The translations under genes and the position numbers were made by a program. DNA of 64,000 nucleotides from Candidatus Latescibacterota bacterium (GTDB lineage: Bacteria; JAAXHH01), in contig JAJEEG010000006.1 of NCBI GenBank assembly GCA_022821085.1, positions 2,790,001 through 2,854,000 of the forward strand. Reading direction: 5' to 3'. Below are positions 46,745 through 56,369 of this stretch, piece after piece; within the stretch, counting starts at the first letter, position 1, and each line of letters begins with the position of its first letter. The notes below the pieces were generated by a model. It worked only from the letters and a program-made list of their open reading frames with translations. It did no database searches and had not been told where the DNA came from.

Positions 46745-48145
46745 ATGCCGCCCAAAACCATGTACGAGAAGGTCTGGGACCAGCACGTCGTCAAGGAGAT
46801 GCCCGACGGGCTCACTGTCCTGTACATCGACGCCCACCTGATCCACGAGGTGACCTCTCCGCAGGCTTTCGAAGGACTGCGGGCCGCGGACCGGAAGCTG
46901 AGACGGCCCGACCTGACCTACGCCACGATGGACCACAACGTGCCCACCACCGACCGGTCCCTTCCCATGACCGACGAAATCGCGCGCCTGCAGGTGGACA
47001 TGCTGGCCTGGAACTGCGAGGCGTTCGGCGTGCCCCTGTACGATCTCGACTCGCCCCGCAACGGGATCGTCCACGTGATCGGTCCGGAGCTGGGCATCAC
47101 GCAGCCGGGCAAGACCATGGTCTGCGGCGACAGCCACACGTCCACTCACGGCGCCTTCGGCGCGCTGGCCTTCGGCATCGGCACGAGCGAGGTCGAGCAC
47201 GTCATGGCCACGCAGTGCCTGCTCCAGAAGCGCTCCCGGACTTTCGAGATCCGCGTGGACGGCGTATTGAGCGACGGGGTGACCGCCAAGGACATCATCC
47301 TGAACATCATCCGCCGCACCGGTACGGCGGGGGGCACGGGCACGGTCATCGAATACGCGGGCAGCACGATCCGCGGTCTTTCGATGGACGAACGGATGAC
47401 CATCTGCAACATGTCCATCGAACTGGGTGCGCGGGCCGGGCTCATCGCGCCGGACGACACGACCTTCGAGTACCTGGCGGGCCGGGAGTTCGTTCCGGAC
47501 GGCGGGGCCTTCGACCGGGCCGTGGCGGAGTGGCGGACGCTGGCCACCGACGACGGGGCCGAATTCGATGAGCGGCTCGCGCTCAAGGCGGACGAGATCG
47601 TGCCCCAGGTGTCGTGGGGCACCAATCCCGGCATGGTGACGGACGTGACCGGTGTCGTGCCCGATCCCGCCGGGATGGATAGCGAGAACGACCGGCGCGC
47701 GGCCGAGAAGGCCCTCTCCTACATGGCGCTGGAACCCAACACGTCGATCACCGATATCGAGATCGACCGCGTCTTCATCGGCAGCTGCACCAATTCACGG
47801 CTGAGCGACCTGCGGGCGGCGGCGGACGTCATCAAGGGCCGCCGCGTATCGCCGCGTGTGAACGCCCTGGTGGTACCGGGGTCCACCGCGGTCAAGCGGC
47901 AGGCCGAAGCCGAGGGACTGGACCGGGTGTTCCTGGAGGCCGGTTTCGAGTGGCGCGAGGCCGGTTGCAGCATGTGCCTGGGCATGAACCCGGACATCCT
48001 GCAGCCCGGCGAGCGGTGCGCCAGCACCTCGAACCGCAATTTCGAAGGCAGGCAGGGCCGGAACGGCCGTACGCATCTGGTCAGCCCGGCCATGGCCGCG
48101 GCGGCCGCCGTCGCCGGCCATTTCGTCGACGTGAGAGACTGGTAG
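46745..48145 (+). CDS. leuC: 3-isopropylmalate dehydratase large subunit
   Basis: Isomerises 2- to 3-isopropylmalate in leucine synthesis with LeuD. 466 residues, the same as E. coli Leu[13 protein letters not shown] opens the protein; [20 protein letters not shown] and [11 protein letters not shown] are active-site segments; [32 protein letters not shown] follows. The [4Fe-4S] cysteines are in [16 protein letters not shown] and [10 protein letters not shown]. The start at 46745 has GGGGAAA upstream and gives the expected N-terminus. leuD follows after 54 bases. Confidence 0.97.
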   Translation: MPPKTMYEKVWDQHVVKEMPDGLTVLYIDAHLIHEVTSPQAFEGLRAADRKLRRPDLTYATMDHNVPTTDRSLPMTDEIARLQVDMLAWNCEAFGVPLYDLDSPRNGIVHVIGPELGITQPGKTMVCGDSHTSTHGAFGALAFGIGTSEVEHVMATQCLLQKRSRTFEIRVDGVLSDGVTAKDIILNIIRRTGTAGGTGTVIEYAGSTIRGLSMDERMTICNMSIELGARAGLIAPDDTTFEYLAGREFVPDGGAFDRAVAEWRTLATDDGAEFDERLALKADEIVPQVSWGTNPGMVTDVTGVVPDPAGMDSENDRRAAEKALSYMALEPNTSITDIEIDRVFIGSCTNSRLSDLRAAADVIKGRRVSPRVNALVVPGSTAVKRQAEAEGLDRVFLEAGFEWREAGCSMCLGMNPDILQPGERCASTSNRNFEGRQGRNGRTHLVSPAMAAAAAVAGHFVDVRDW

Positions 48146-48199
48146 GCAATCCGAAAACGGCGCAAACCGCAAACGACGCTAACCGAAAACGGAGCAAGC

Positions 48200-48832
48200 A
48201 TGGCGGAACCCTTTACCACGCACACCGGCCTGGCGGCCCCGCTCGACCGGATCAACGTGGATACGGACCAGATTATCCCGAAGCAGTTTCTGAAACGGAT
48301 CGAACGCACCGGGTTCGGCCAGTTCCTGTTCTATGACTGGCGGTTCACGGGCGACGGAACGCCCGATCCCGGATTCGTGCTCAACGAAGACCGCTACCGG
48401 GACGCCACGATCCTGGTGGCCGGGGACAACTTCGGCTGCGGGAGTTCCCGCGAGCACGCGCCCTGGGCCCTGCAGGACTACGGCTTTCGCGTGATCATCG
48501 CGCCGTCCTTCGCGGACATCTTCTACAACAACTGCTTCAAGAACGGCCTGCTGCCCGTCGTGCTGCCCGGAGATACCGTGCGCCGCATGCTCGCCAGCGC
48601 GGCGGAACAGCACCCCTACTCCATCTCGGTGGATCTCGAGCGGCAGATCGTCACCGAGCCCGGCGGCGCGTCCGAGCCCGGCGGTGCTCCCGATCCCGGC
48701 GGCGTGTCTCACCGTTTCGAGGTCGACCCCTTCCTAAAGCACTTTATCCTTGAGGGTCTGGACGAAATCGGCTGGACCCTGCAATTCGAGGACGACATAG
48801 CGGCGTATGAACGTACCCAGTGTACCGGTTGA
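48200..48832 (+). CDS. leuD: 3-isopropylmalate dehydratase small subunit
   Basis: Swivelling partner of LeuC. 210 residues. Key segments: [33 protein letters not shown] near the start, [47 protein letters not shown], and [17 protein letters not shown] at the end. A 15-base-type repeat inserts [17 protein letters not shown] at about 152-168, in a region where the family is variable. GGAGCAAG precedes the ATG. Its last 26 bases overlap the start of the kinase gene. Confidence 0.96.
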   Translation: MAEPFTTHTGLAAPLDRINVDTDQIIPKQFLKRIERTGFGQFLFYDWRFTGDGTPDPGFVLNEDRYRDATILVAGDNFGCGSSREHAPWALQDYGFRVIIAPSFADIFYNNCFKNGLLPVVLPGDTVRRMLASAAEQHPYSISVDLERQIVTEPGGASEPGGAPDPGGVSHRFEVDPFLKHFILEGLDEIGWTLQFEDDIAAYERTQCTG

Positions 48833-51566
48833 CCAACTGCTCGCGCTGTCCCAGGCCAGCGACGAAATGTTGCGCAGCGTGTTTCACCGGGACCGTCACG
48901 CCACCCTGCGCTCGGTGACCCGGTGCGTCCACGACCTGCTCGACGCCGAGTACTGCGGCATCTTCCTGGTGCCCGACGACACGCCCCACGAACTGGAACT
49001 GACGGCTCAGTACTCGGACCTGACCGGCCACGACGACCCGCCGCCCGTCCGCCTGCGGATCCACAGCGCCGCGAAGGGCGGCATGACCGGCCACATCGCG
49101 GACCAGGGAGACGTCGTGCGCCTGCGCGGGACGCAGATCACCGAGAGTCCCTTCTATACGGCGGAAGTCCGAGAATACCTGGCCAGCAAGAAACTGCGCT
49201 CTCTCCTCGCCATTCCCCTCAAGGACCCCAAGGAAACGGTGCTGGGACTCGTCAAGGTGGAGAACAAGAAGCGGCCCGACGGCACGCCCCTGGAGTCGGG
49301 CTTCGACGAGGCCGACGAGTCCATCGCCCGCATCCTGGCCAATACCATCTCGCTCGTCCTGGAACATCTGCGGACCGATTCCATCAACCGGAGCCTCGTG
49401 CAGGCGATACACTCGATACGGGACCGTGGATCCATGCTCGACCAGATCCTGCAGTGCAGCCGGGCGCTGGTCCGCGCCGACCGGAGCGGTCTCGTCCTGT
49501 GGAACGATGCGCGCGGCGACCTGGTCATCGGCGGCCAGCTGGGGGAACGCTCCCTGTCCCTTGGCAGGTCGGTACCACGCCCCAGTGTCGTCCGTCGCCT
49601 GTGGCACGATCCCGATCTGCGCGAAATCCGCGTCCCGGACGTTTCGGCCGACCCGTACTACCATGCGATCGACGCCAGGACCCGCAGCCAGGCAGCCGTC
49701 AAGCTCCGTTTCGAGGACCGGGACATCGGCGTGCTGAGCGTGGAGTCCTTCAGAGAAGACGCCTTCGACGATCACGACCTGGAAATGCTCCAGTGGCTGG
49801 GCCATTACGCCGTCATCGCCTACCAGGTCGTCGGCAGGGAAGTCCAGTTCCGCGGGATCGTGGAGCGCCTCGTCGAACAGTCGCCCCATCGCGACGAACT
49901 GCTCAACCGCATCCTTGTCAGCATACGGTCGATCTACGGCTTTACCGACTGCGTGATCTACACCGTGGACAACACGGCGCAGATGCTTCAGTGCCGGTCC
50001 TACATCGGTTGCGAGGGATTCGACGAAGACCCGTCGGTGCTGAGCTACCGGTTTGACGACAACACCCTCGCGAGCAAGGTCTACCGGGAACGCAAGGGAT
50101 ACCTGTGCGTCGACCCCGAGACCGATCCTTACATCAGCCGGCACGCGCTCGAAAGGTTCGGGTTCACCTCGCCCATTCTCGCCATACCCCTTATATACAA
50201 CGAAAAGGTCGTGGGCACGTGCACCCTCTGGAGCCAGGACGGGAAGGTGACGCCCGGCCCCCATCACCTGGTCGAGATGGAGCCCTTCGCACGGCTGGCG
50301 GCCGCCAACATCGCCCTGGCGGAGACCGAACAGCACCGAAGCACCGTGCTGGTATCCATCCAGGAGATCCTCAACCAGATGCAGACGGAGATGTCGCGGG
50401 AGAAGAACCTGCGTCTCATCCTCCAGGGCATCCAAGACGCGGGATTCGACCGGGTGCGTATCTACGAGACGGACGAGGCCCAGGAAAAACTCGTGGGGAT
50501 CGACTCCGTCGGCATGGAGGATCCGGCGTCCTTCGTCGGCTACGCCATGACCATCCGGGACAACCCCTACGTCCACCACGTGGCGAAGCAGTCGCTCACC
50601 CGGCCCGCCGCCTGCTGGTTCGACCCCGCGGACCCGGCTTACTGGGGCGTGGACCCGGCCGCCGCCAGCCTGGGCAAGGACGACGACCTGCCGTGGCTGG
50701 ACGTTCCCCTGGTCATCGCGGGAAGGTTCTACGGGATGATCGGCGCGGACAACATGCATACCCGCCGCGAAATCACCAGCGACCACCTGGACTTCATGAA
50801 CGTCGTGGGCGCCCTGACCGCGCAGGTCATCGCCAACTCGCAGACCGTCGACCTCCTGCGCGACCGCACCCGGGCCGAGGCGCGGAGCGAACTGGCCCAG
50901 CGGACGCTCCACGCGTTGAAGACGCCCGCGATGGCCACGCAGATCTTCCTCCGGCATCTCGGCGAGTCGGTCGCGGACATGCCGGCGAACAACGGCCGGC
51001 CGGGAGAGCTCATGGACAAGATCCGAGGGCAGGTCGACCGGATCGCCGCCATCGCGGAGGACATGCAGCGGTTGACGAAGTTGACCTTTACCCCGAAACG
51101 GAAGGTGAACGTCAACGAGGTGGTGCGCCGGACCGTCATGGACGGACTGATCAGTGAAGACTGCCGGGTGGAGTTCGACTTCGTGGAACCGGCGCCCCAG
51201 GTGGAGGGCAACGTGGAGGAGATCGATCAGGTCATTACCGAACTGACCGGCAACGCGTGGAAGGTCATGGGGTACCGGGGTGGCATCCAGGTATCTACCC
51301 GGATAGGTCCCTCCACCGACTATCCGCGGTTGTCGCATGGGAAAGAAGGCCGGTACGTGCTGATCGACGTGCACGATTCGGGCCCCGGGATCCCGGAGAA
51401 CGTGCTCAAAGAATTGTTCGAACCCGGCGTGTCGACCACCGGCGGATCCGGGCTCGGGCTGTATGCCATACGGACCATCGCCGAAGAGCACCAGGGCGAG
51501 GTCTGGCTCGAGGATACCGGTCCGCACGGCGCCACCTTTACCTTCGCCCTGCCCCTGGCAAACTGA
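48807..51566 (+). CDS. Multi-GAF sensor histidine kinase
   Basis: 919-residue soluble kinase without membrane segments. About four GAF-type sensor domains fill residues 20-690, for example [26 protein letters not shown] (1), [25 protein letters not shown] (2), [23 protein letters not shown] (3) and [26 protein letters not shown] (4). The histidine box is unusual: [15 protein letters not shown], with H702. The ATPase domain has an N-box ([10 protein letters not shown]), [18 protein letters not shown] and [21 protein letters not shown]. The gene overlaps leuD by 26 bases and is followed by its likely partner after 7. The stimulus is unknown. Confidence 0.87.
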   Translation: MNVPSVPVDQLLALSQASDEMLRSVFHRDRHATLRSVTRCVHDLLDAEYCGIFLVPDDTPHELELTAQYSDLTGHDDPPPVRLRIHSAAKGGMTGHIADQGDVVRLRGTQITESPFYTAEVREYLASKKLRSLLAIPLKDPKETVLGLVKVENKKRPDGTPLESGFDEADESIARILANTISLVLEHLRTDSINRSLVQAIHSIRDRGSMLDQILQCSRALVRADRSGLVLWNDARGDLVIGGQLGERSLSLGRSVPRPSVVRRLWHDPDLREIRVPDVSADPYYHAIDARTRSQAAVKLRFEDRDIGVLSVESFREDAFDDHDLEMLQWLGHYAVIAYQVVGREVQFRGIVERLVEQSPHRDELLNRILVSIRSIYGFTDCVIYTVDNTAQMLQCRSYIGCEGFDEDPSVLSYRFDDNTLASKVYRERKGYLCVDPETDPYISRHALERFGFTSPILAIPLIYNEKVVGTCTLWSQDGKVTPGPHHLVEMEPFARLAAANIALAETEQHRSTVLVSIQEILNQMQTEMSREKNLRLILQGIQDAGFDRVRIYETDEAQEKLVGIDSVGMEDPASFVGYAMTIRDNPYVHHVAKQSLTRPAACWFDPADPAYWGVDPAAASLGKDDDLPWLDVPLVIAGRFYGMIGADNMHTRREITSDHLDFMNVVGALTAQVIANSQTVDLLRDRTRAEARSELAQRTLHALKTPAMATQIFLRHLGESVADMPANNGRPGELMDKIRGQVDRIAAIAEDMQRLTKLTFTPKRKVNVNEVVRRTVMDGLISEDCRVEFDFVEPAPQVEGNVEEIDQVITELTGNAWKVMGYRGGIQVSTRIGPSTDYPRLSHGKEGRYVLIDVHDSGPGIPENVLKELFEPGVSTTGGSGLGLYAIRTIAEEHQGEVWLEDTGPHGATFTFALPLAN

Positions 51567-51573
51567 GTCGGTT

Positions 51574-52737
51574 ATGGCCAAACCTCTCGTACTCCTCCTC
51601 GATGACGACCCCGCCATCACCGACGCCGTTTCCCTCGACCTGGAACCGGATTTCGACGTGATCTGCGCCACCGGCGTGGACGAGTGCGTGGACCGGATCG
51701 GCAACGCCCGCGGCGCCGTCGACGTGGCGGTGATCGACATGTGGATCGAAACGGACCGGGAAGGCGGACTCGAAGCGATCCGGCGCATCCGGGCCCTGGA
51801 GTCTCCGCCGGAATGCGTCGTGCTGACCGCGTACGGGACCCAGCCCAACATCGTGAAGTGCATGGAGGCGGGGGCCTTCAGCTACGTGGAGAAGTCGGGC
51901 CGGATCGCCGACGACACCACCGGTCTCCTGGTCACGGCCATCAACCGGGCGCTGGAGACGCGCCATCTGAAACAGCTCGAGGCGGCCCAGGAACAGATCA
52001 AGGCGGACGAGCGCCTCAAGCAGGACATCCAGCGCGCCTACGAGATCCAGCGTTCCATGCTGCCTCAGGAGGACCTGCTGCACGCCGGCATGCAGTTCAC
52101 CGGCTACTGCCGTCCGGCCGAGAATGTGGGAGGCGACTACTACGACTACTTCGCGCTGCCCGACGGGCGGGTCGGCCTGCTGATCGGCGACGTCACCGGC
52201 CACGGGTTCAACGCGAGCCTGATCATGGCCATGGCCCGCAGTTGCCGCTCCACCCAGACCCGGATCGACCCGGACGTCACTCCGGTCATGGACGCCCTCA
52301 ACCGGATCGTGCAGACAACCGGTCCCGACTGGCTGTTCATGACGGCCTGCTACCTGGTGATCGATCCGGACGCGCGGCGGTACGCCTACGCTAACGCCGG
52401 CCATCACTTTCCGCTTCACTACCGCGCGGACACGCGCACGGCCGAACCCCTGGAGTCCACCGGCCCCCTGCTGGGGATTGACGCCGGCACGACCTACGAA
52501 GCGGTGGAACGATCATGGAGCCCGGATGATGCCCTGGTCCTCTTTTCGGACGGAATCGTCGAAGCGGAGAACGCGACCGAAGAGGTCTTCGGCGAAAACC
52601 GCCTTCGGGACGTAGTGGAAACCCACGGACACCGGCCGCCTTCGGACCTGAAGCAACAGATCATCCGTGCCGTCGAGGCTTTCAGCCAGGGCGTGCCGTT
52701 TATGGACGACGTGACGCTCCTGGTGGCCAAACTGTAG
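51574..52737 (+). CDS. Receiver domain fused to PP2C/SpoIIE-type serine phosphatase (RsbU-like)
   Basis: 387 residues. The receiver domain (about 1-125) has acidic D10-D12, phosphoacceptor D55 in AVIDMWIETDREGG, VVLTAYGT and Lys in SYVEKSGR. A coiled linker (about 135-165, QLEAAQEQIKADERLKQDIQRAYEIQRSMLP) leads to the PPM phosphatase with VGGDYYDYFALPDGRVGLLIGDVTGHGFNASLIMAMA, YANAGHHFPLHYR, LVLFSDGIVEAEN and PFMDDVTLLVAKL. Such proteins dephosphorylate anti-sigma-factor antagonists when the receiver is phosphorylated. The upstream kinase is the obvious donor. The ribosome site is weak, so coupling to the kinase gene is likely. Confidence 0.9.
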   Translation: MAKPLVLLLDDDPAITDAVSLDLEPDFDVICATGVDECVDRIGNARGAVDVAVIDMWIETDREGGLEAIRRIRALESPPECVVLTAYGTQPNIVKCMEAGAFSYVEKSGRIADDTTGLLVTAINRALETRHLKQLEAAQEQIKADERLKQDIQRAYEIQRSMLPQEDLLHAGMQFTGYCRPAENVGGDYYDYFALPDGRVGLLIGDVTGHGFNASLIMAMARSCRSTQTRIDPDVTPVMDALNRIVQTTGPDWLFMTACYLVIDPDARRYAYANAGHHFPLHYRADTRTAEPLESTGPLLGIDAGTTYEAVERSWSPDDALVLFSDGIVEAENATEEVFGENRLRDVVETHGHRPPSDLKQQIIRAVEAFSQGVPFMDDVTLLVAKL

Positions 52738-52837
52738 GAATCTGCGCAACGCGTAACGTGTATTCTTCGGGGCGCGCGCCTGCGACATCCGGGGCGCACG
52801 CCGGGCGCACGCGGGATTATACGCCGAGTACTCCGTT

Positions 52838-53419
52838 ATGAAGATCATCGAAGAACCCCTGGCTATGCTGGCCGAACACGGCCATGTACCCATCGCCTAC
52901 GAGGTGAGATCCCAATTCCGGGCCGATCCGGCGGACGGCGGCCTGGGAGGTATCGCGCTGGTGGAAGAACCGGTGGATCCCCCCTACGTCAAGGACTACG
53001 ATCGGACCTCCGAAGAAGGGCCTGCCCGGTGGCCTGCCCGGTGGCTCGGCCGGTGGGACACTTCGGCGTGGGGACTGCTCGCGGCCTACGACGGCTCCCG
53101 GCGCGTGGGCGGCGCGTTGCTGGCCCGCAGCACGCCGAACGTGAACATGTTGGAGGGCCGGGACGACCTCCTGGTGCTGTGGGACCTGCGCGTCCACCCC
53201 GACCATCGCGGGGCCGGCGTCGGACGGAAACTCTTCGAGGCCGCGGTGGACTGGGGGCGGCGCCACGGCTGCGTCGAGCTGAAGATCGAAACCCAGAATA
53301 CCAATGTGCCCGCGTGCCGGTTCTATGCCCGCCAGGGATGCCGCCTGGGCGCCATCATTTCCCACGCCTACGAGGAGTTCCCCGACGAGCTTCAGCTGAT
53401 CTGGCGCATGCCGCTGTGA
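52838..53419 (+). CDS. GNAT-family N-acetyltransferase
   Basis: 193 residues. The acetyl-CoA site is LLVLWDLRVHPDHRGAGVGRKLFEAAVDWGRRHGCVELKIETQ, with R-G-A-G-V-G at about 127-132, followed by VPACRFYARQGCRLGAIISHAY. The N-terminal half has a low-complexity GPARWPARWLGRWDT stretch from a short repeat. Such enzymes acetylate antibiotics, amines or proteins; nothing here identifies the acceptor. The 100-base gap to the preceding gene has no clear promoter. Confidence 0.85.
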   Translation: MKIIEEPLAMLAEHGHVPIAYEVRSQFRADPADGGLGGIALVEEPVDPPYVKDYDRTSEEGPARWPARWLGRWDTSAWGLLAAYDGSRRVGGALLARSTPNVNMLEGRDDLLVLWDLRVHPDHRGAGVGRKLFEAAVDWGRRHGCVELKIETQNTNVPACRFYARQGCRLGAIISHAYEEFPDELQLIWRMPL

Positions 53420-53433
53420 CGGGCATTTCCGCC

Positions 53434-53461
53434 TTGCGTCCCGGTTTCGCCGGCGTATAAT
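53434..53461 (+). promoter_or_regulatory. Promoter for candidate structured RNA
   Basis: TTGCGT at 53434-53439, 16 bases, perfect TATAAT at 53456-53461. It begins just past the end of the GNAT gene. Predicted initiation is at about 53468-53470, right at the first stem of the RNA candidate. Confidence 0.55.
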
Positions 53462-53467
53462 GAGGAA

Positions 53468-53561
53468 TATCCGGCAGGCCGGGAAGTCTAGCGGCTAAGG
53501 ACCATCCCGCGAATTCCGCCCCGCAGTGAAGTTATGCCCTGTGCGGGGCTTCCCCTGTCGG
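53468..53561 (+). ncRNA. Candidate small structured RNA, family unknown
   Basis: About 94 bases with a long closing stem: CCGGCAG (53471-53477) pairs with CTGTCGG (53555-53561), and after a 3-base bulge GGGAAG (53481-53486) pairs with CTTCCC (53549-53554), 13 pairs in total. Inside, CCCCGCA (53519-53525) pairs with TGCGGGG (53542-53548) over a 16-base loop, abutting the closing stem. The rest (53487-53518) includes a segment resembling the D-arm of tRNA-Glu (GTCTAGCGGCTAAGGAC) but no anticodon or T-arm. No reading frame fits. It could also be the leader of the phyH gene at 53642. Confidence 0.45.
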
Positions 53562-53568
53562 TTGCCGG

Positions 53569-53598
53569 TTGATCAGTTGTACAATTGTACAATATATA
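53569..53598 (+). promoter_or_regulatory. Promoter with spacer-filling operator palindrome, upstream of phyH
   Basis: TTGATC (53569-53574), 18 bases, TATATA (53593-53598). Within the spacer lies TTGTACAATTGTACAA (53577-53592), a perfect 16-base palindrome that is also two copies of TTGTACAA. A repressor dimer bound there would block polymerase. The PhyH start at 53642 is about 37 bases past the expected initiation point. Confidence 0.55.
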
Positions 53599-53641
53599 TT
53601 CCCGTCGATAGACTTTCTCGTCAGGCACCCCGGACCGCGCC

Positions 53642-54490
53642 ATGCATCCCACGCCCTTGACCGCATCCCAGCGCCGCTCCTTCGAGGAGGACGGCTACCT
53701 CGTCGTCCGTGGCGCGCTGGACCCTGCGCAGGTCGAAGCGCTCACCGAGACGGGCGACCGGCTCATGGAAGGGTTCGAGTACCCCGAATTCTACGCCCAT
53801 CGCCGTCCGGGTCTCGTGCAGGAGCAACCCTTTCTCGACCTCGTAACGAACGAGCGTACGGTCCCGCTGATCGTGGCGCTCCTCGGCTTCAACATCCACA
53901 TCACGAATACGGCGCTCATTTACAAGCACCCGGAGGCGCCCGGCGATACCGGCCAGGTCAACTGGCACCGCGACGTGGGCGTCTCGCTGGACGTGGGCCA
54001 CGTGGTGCTGCCCTTCGTGGGTCTGAAGATCGGTTATTGCCTGACGGATTTCCAGGCGCCGGATACGGGGGCGACCATGTTCGTCCGTGGCAGCAACAAC
54101 CTGAAATCCGCGCTGCCCATACGAAAGGGCCGGATCCATCCCGACGAATACGTGCAGCCGATCCTTCGGACCGGCGACGCCTTCCTCTTCGAAAACCGCA
54201 CCTACCACGCGCCTGCGTTGAACTTCACGAGCCAGGTCGCCAAGGTGGTGATCTACGGCTACCATTACCGGTGGATCAAGCCGGACCACTACATGCGGTT
54301 CTACAACGGCGTGCCGCAGCCCGATGCCGGCCTGCTTGCAGCCACCGACGACGTCGGACGCCAGTTGCTGGGCGCCACCGTGGACTCGGAGGGCCGAGAG
54401 GCGCCCGACGGCATCGACTGGCCCATCCGGGAATGGGCCGATCGTCATGGACTCGACGTGTCGCAGCACACGCATACCGTGGAAGTTTGA
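53642..54490 (+). CDS. Phytanoyl-CoA dioxygenase (PhyH)-family protein
   Basis: 282-residue Fe(II)/2-oxoglutarate-type oxygenase. LTASQRRSFEEDGYLVVRGALDPAQVEALTE is the PhyH opening. The metal HxD lies in QVNWHRDVGVSLD (about 104-116), the distal His in FENRTYHAPALNFTSQ (about 183-198), followed by the 2-oxoglutarate strand KVVIYGYHYRWIKPD. No ribosome site is obvious, so the leader may be short or structured. It is followed by a creatininase-family gene after 36 bases and a P-loop gene, a possible small-molecule catabolic set. The substrate is unknown. Confidence 0.88.
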   Translation: MHPTPLTASQRRSFEEDGYLVVRGALDPAQVEALTETGDRLMEGFEYPEFYAHRRPGLVQEQPFLDLVTNERTVPLIVALLGFNIHITNTALIYKHPEAPGDTGQVNWHRDVGVSLDVGHVVLPFVGLKIGYCLTDFQAPDTGATMFVRGSNNLKSALPIRKGRIHPDEYVQPILRTGDAFLFENRTYHAPALNFTSQVAKVVIYGYHYRWIKPDHYMRFYNGVPQPDAGLLAATDDVGRQLLGATVDSEGREAPDGIDWPIREWADRHGLDVSQHTHTVEV

Positions 54491-54526
54491 TCGCAAGCCT
54501 GATCCACCGTTGCCCGGTAGGAACCC

Positions 54527-55252
54527 ATGTACCTGAAACACATGCTTCCCCATCAACTGCGCGAGGCCGTGGAACGGGGCGACCCGCTACTGGTCCCCGC
54601 CGGATGCATCGAGACCCACGGACCCCACATGGCCATCGGCCACGACACGATCATCGTCGAAGAGATCTGCGCGCGCGTGGGGAAGCGCCTGGACGCGGTC
54701 ATCTCGCCGCCCTTCGATTTCGGCCCCACCGGATACGCCCTCGGCGGTCCCGAGGACGGCACCATCGACCCCGATTACGATGCCTTCGGGTCGTACGTCA
54801 AGTCGATCCTGCGTAATTTCCTGGAGATGGGCTTCGGGCGTGTCTACGTAATGATCATGCACCAGGGCATGGAGGCCCCGCTGGCGCTGGCCTTCAAGAA
54901 AGCCGCGGCGGAATTGTCCTTCGAAATGGTCCTGGCCGAAGGAAAGCCGCGGGGTTGGTGGGCAGATGCCAGGATGTCCAGGGAGGCGCGCCTATTCGGC
55001 CGGATACAGGTTCACCCCATGATCCTGCCCGCCGCATCCCCGCCCGCCGGCGGCGACCACGCCGGGTACAACGAGACTTCCTTCCTGCTGGCCACGCGCC
55101 CGGAATTGGTGGACCAGGGCCGCCTGGACGAGAATGCGCCGTGGTACTGCCGGCAGGACGAAGACCGGAACAGCTGGACGGCCAACGCGGCCCATGGGCA
55201 GGCCATGGTCGAGGCGGTCGTCGACGCGTGGGTCGAACTACTGCAGCGCTGA
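54527..55252 (+). CDS. Creatininase-family amidohydrolase
   Basis: 241 residues. The metal-binding signature is VPAGCIETHGPHMAIGHDTIIVEEIC (Glu in CIETHG, His, Asp in GHD; about 23-48), with more ligands in YVMIMHQGMEAPLALAFKKA and GGDHAGYNETSFLLATRPELV. The family hydrolyses cyclic amides and N-formyl compounds, or works in cofactor synthesis (MftE, ArfB). The gene sits between phyH and a P-loop protein on the same strand, so it may act on the same metabolite as the oxygenase. Confidence 0.88.
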   Translation: MYLKHMLPHQLREAVERGDPLLVPAGCIETHGPHMAIGHDTIIVEEICARVGKRLDAVISPPFDFGPTGYALGGPEDGTIDPDYDAFGSYVKSILRNFLEMGFGRVYVMIMHQGMEAPLALAFKKAAAELSFEMVLAEGKPRGWWADARMSREARLFGRIQVHPMILPAASPPAGGDHAGYNETSFLLATRPELVDQGRLDENAPWYCRQDEDRNSWTANAAHGQAMVEAVVDAWVELLQR

Positions 55253-55304
55253 ACACAAATCGAAGCGACTAACCGAAGCGTTTCACTGTGGAAAGGAGCA
55301 ACAC

Positions 55305-56015
55305 ATGCGGTCCATTTTCGTCGGTATCGAGTACGCCGGCAAGTCTACCCTGATCGATCACCTGGACGCCTACTATCAGAAACGGCGGCGCCGGACCCAT
55401 CTCGACGATCACTTCACCATCCCGGACGCTTCCCTGAGTCCCGTTTCCCGGGCGCAGTATATCCACTATCCCGACGACGTGAAGGAACGCATGCAGCGGA
55501 TGCAGCTGCACTACCACGTGGAGGTCATCCGCAACTACCCCCACACGCTGATCGCCGGCTGGCACATCGAGGAGAAGGTCTACTGCGACGTATACGGCAA
55601 CGTCGAGGGGAATCCCTACTATCCCAACTACGTTCACCACAACCAGCGGCACTACGAGGTGCTGGTCCTGGAAGCGCGGCTGCCCGACGTCGTGCTGATC
55701 CACCTCACCGCCGACGACGAGGCGATCCGCGAGCGCATGCGCACGGACCCCCACGAGTACCAGATCATCGACGAAAAGGACATTCCGGATCTCAAGAAAC
55801 GCTTCGAGGACGAAGTCGACCAATCGCTCTTGACGCGCAACGGCCACCTGATCACGCTGGATACGACCGAAAAGTCACCCGCGGAGTCGCTGGACGAACT
55901 GCTGCTGAAGACCGATCCGCTGGTGACCGACGGGGAACTGGCCATGCGGGCCATGGCGGTGCCCGATGAGGACTACGAGGTCAGGTACGAGAACGGAGTA
56001 AGGAAGATGGTGTAG
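55305..56015 (+). CDS. P-loop nucleoside/nucleotide kinase-like protein
   Basis: 236 residues. MRSIFVGIEYAGKSTLIDHL places the Walker A loop GIEYAGKST at about 7-15. LDDHF and VVLIHLTADDEAIRERMRTDPHEYQIID recall thymidylate/deoxynucleoside-kinase-type folds with an R-rich lid. The middle is rich in Tyr, His and Asn (GNVEGNPYYPNYVHHNQRHY), which I do not recognise from a named kinase. GAAAGGAG lies 6 bases before the ATG at 55305. It closes the phyH-creatininase group and may phosphorylate a shared intermediate, though this is conjecture. Confidence 0.65.
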   Translation: MRSIFVGIEYAGKSTLIDHLDAYYQKRRRRTHLDDHFTIPDASLSPVSRAQYIHYPDDVKERMQRMQLHYHVEVIRNYPHTLIAGWHIEEKVYCDVYGNVEGNPYYPNYVHHNQRHYEVLVLEARLPDVVLIHLTADDEAIRERMRTDPHEYQIIDEKDIPDLKKRFEDEVDQSLLTRNGHLITLDTTEKSPAESLDELLLKTDPLVTDGELAMRAMAVPDEDYEVRYENGVRKMV

Positions 56016-56111
56016 GGGGGGTGCAGGGGGAAGTGATAGGTTTTTAAGGTTTTTTTAGAGTTTTTTTAAGTCCATAACGAGATCGTGGGTTTCAATTCCG
56101 ACGATTTAATT

Positions 56112-56369
56112 ATGGACCAGTTTATTTTGATCATAGGGTCGGTATCGACTGCATGTCTCGTTCTCCTGGCAGTGGTTTCGCTGGCGTGGAAGTTCGCTCA
56201 TCGGAATCTGGATGAGTTGAAGGCACTTCGTGAATCCGTTGATGAAATAAAAAGCGTACTGTTTGAAATCAACGGCAGGCTGGGAAGAGTAGAGGGCAGG
56301 CTGGATAGCATTGAAGGCGAGCCAGGCTATAACCCAATTACAGGCGGGGTGAGGGATAGTGACCGTTAA
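56112..56369 (+). CDS. Small membrane coiled-coil protein A
   Basis: 85 residues from ATG 56112: a transmembrane helix (about 3-26, FILIIGSVSTACLVLLAVVS), then a heptad-like coil (about 30-66: LKALRESVDEIKSVLFEING, RLGRVEGRLDSIEG). A GTG at 56085 would add nine residues; neither start has a good ribosome site. DNA here is visibly lower in GC, and the 69 bases before it contain T-runs (TTTTTTT twice). It overlaps the next gene by 11 bases. Similar in layout to the gene at 56656; no family recognised. Confidence 0.6.
   Translation: MDQFILIIGSVSTACLVLLAVVSLAWKFAHRNLDELKALRESVDEIKSVLFEINGRLGRVEGRLDSIEGEPGYNPITGGVRDSDR

Noticed and set aside
48744-51863. Very long minus-strand frame (about 1,039 codons) opposite the kinase
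   Set aside because: Shadow of the GAF/kinase gene: no domain, no start signal, composition typical of an antisense frame.
53480-53560. tRNA-Glu gene
   Set aside because: A D-arm-like segment is present, but no anticodon stem, no T-arm with TTCGA and no CCA-type acceptor pairing could be built.
53468-53561. SRP (4.5S) RNA
   Set aside because: The conserved GGAAGNAGC-type apical motif is absent.
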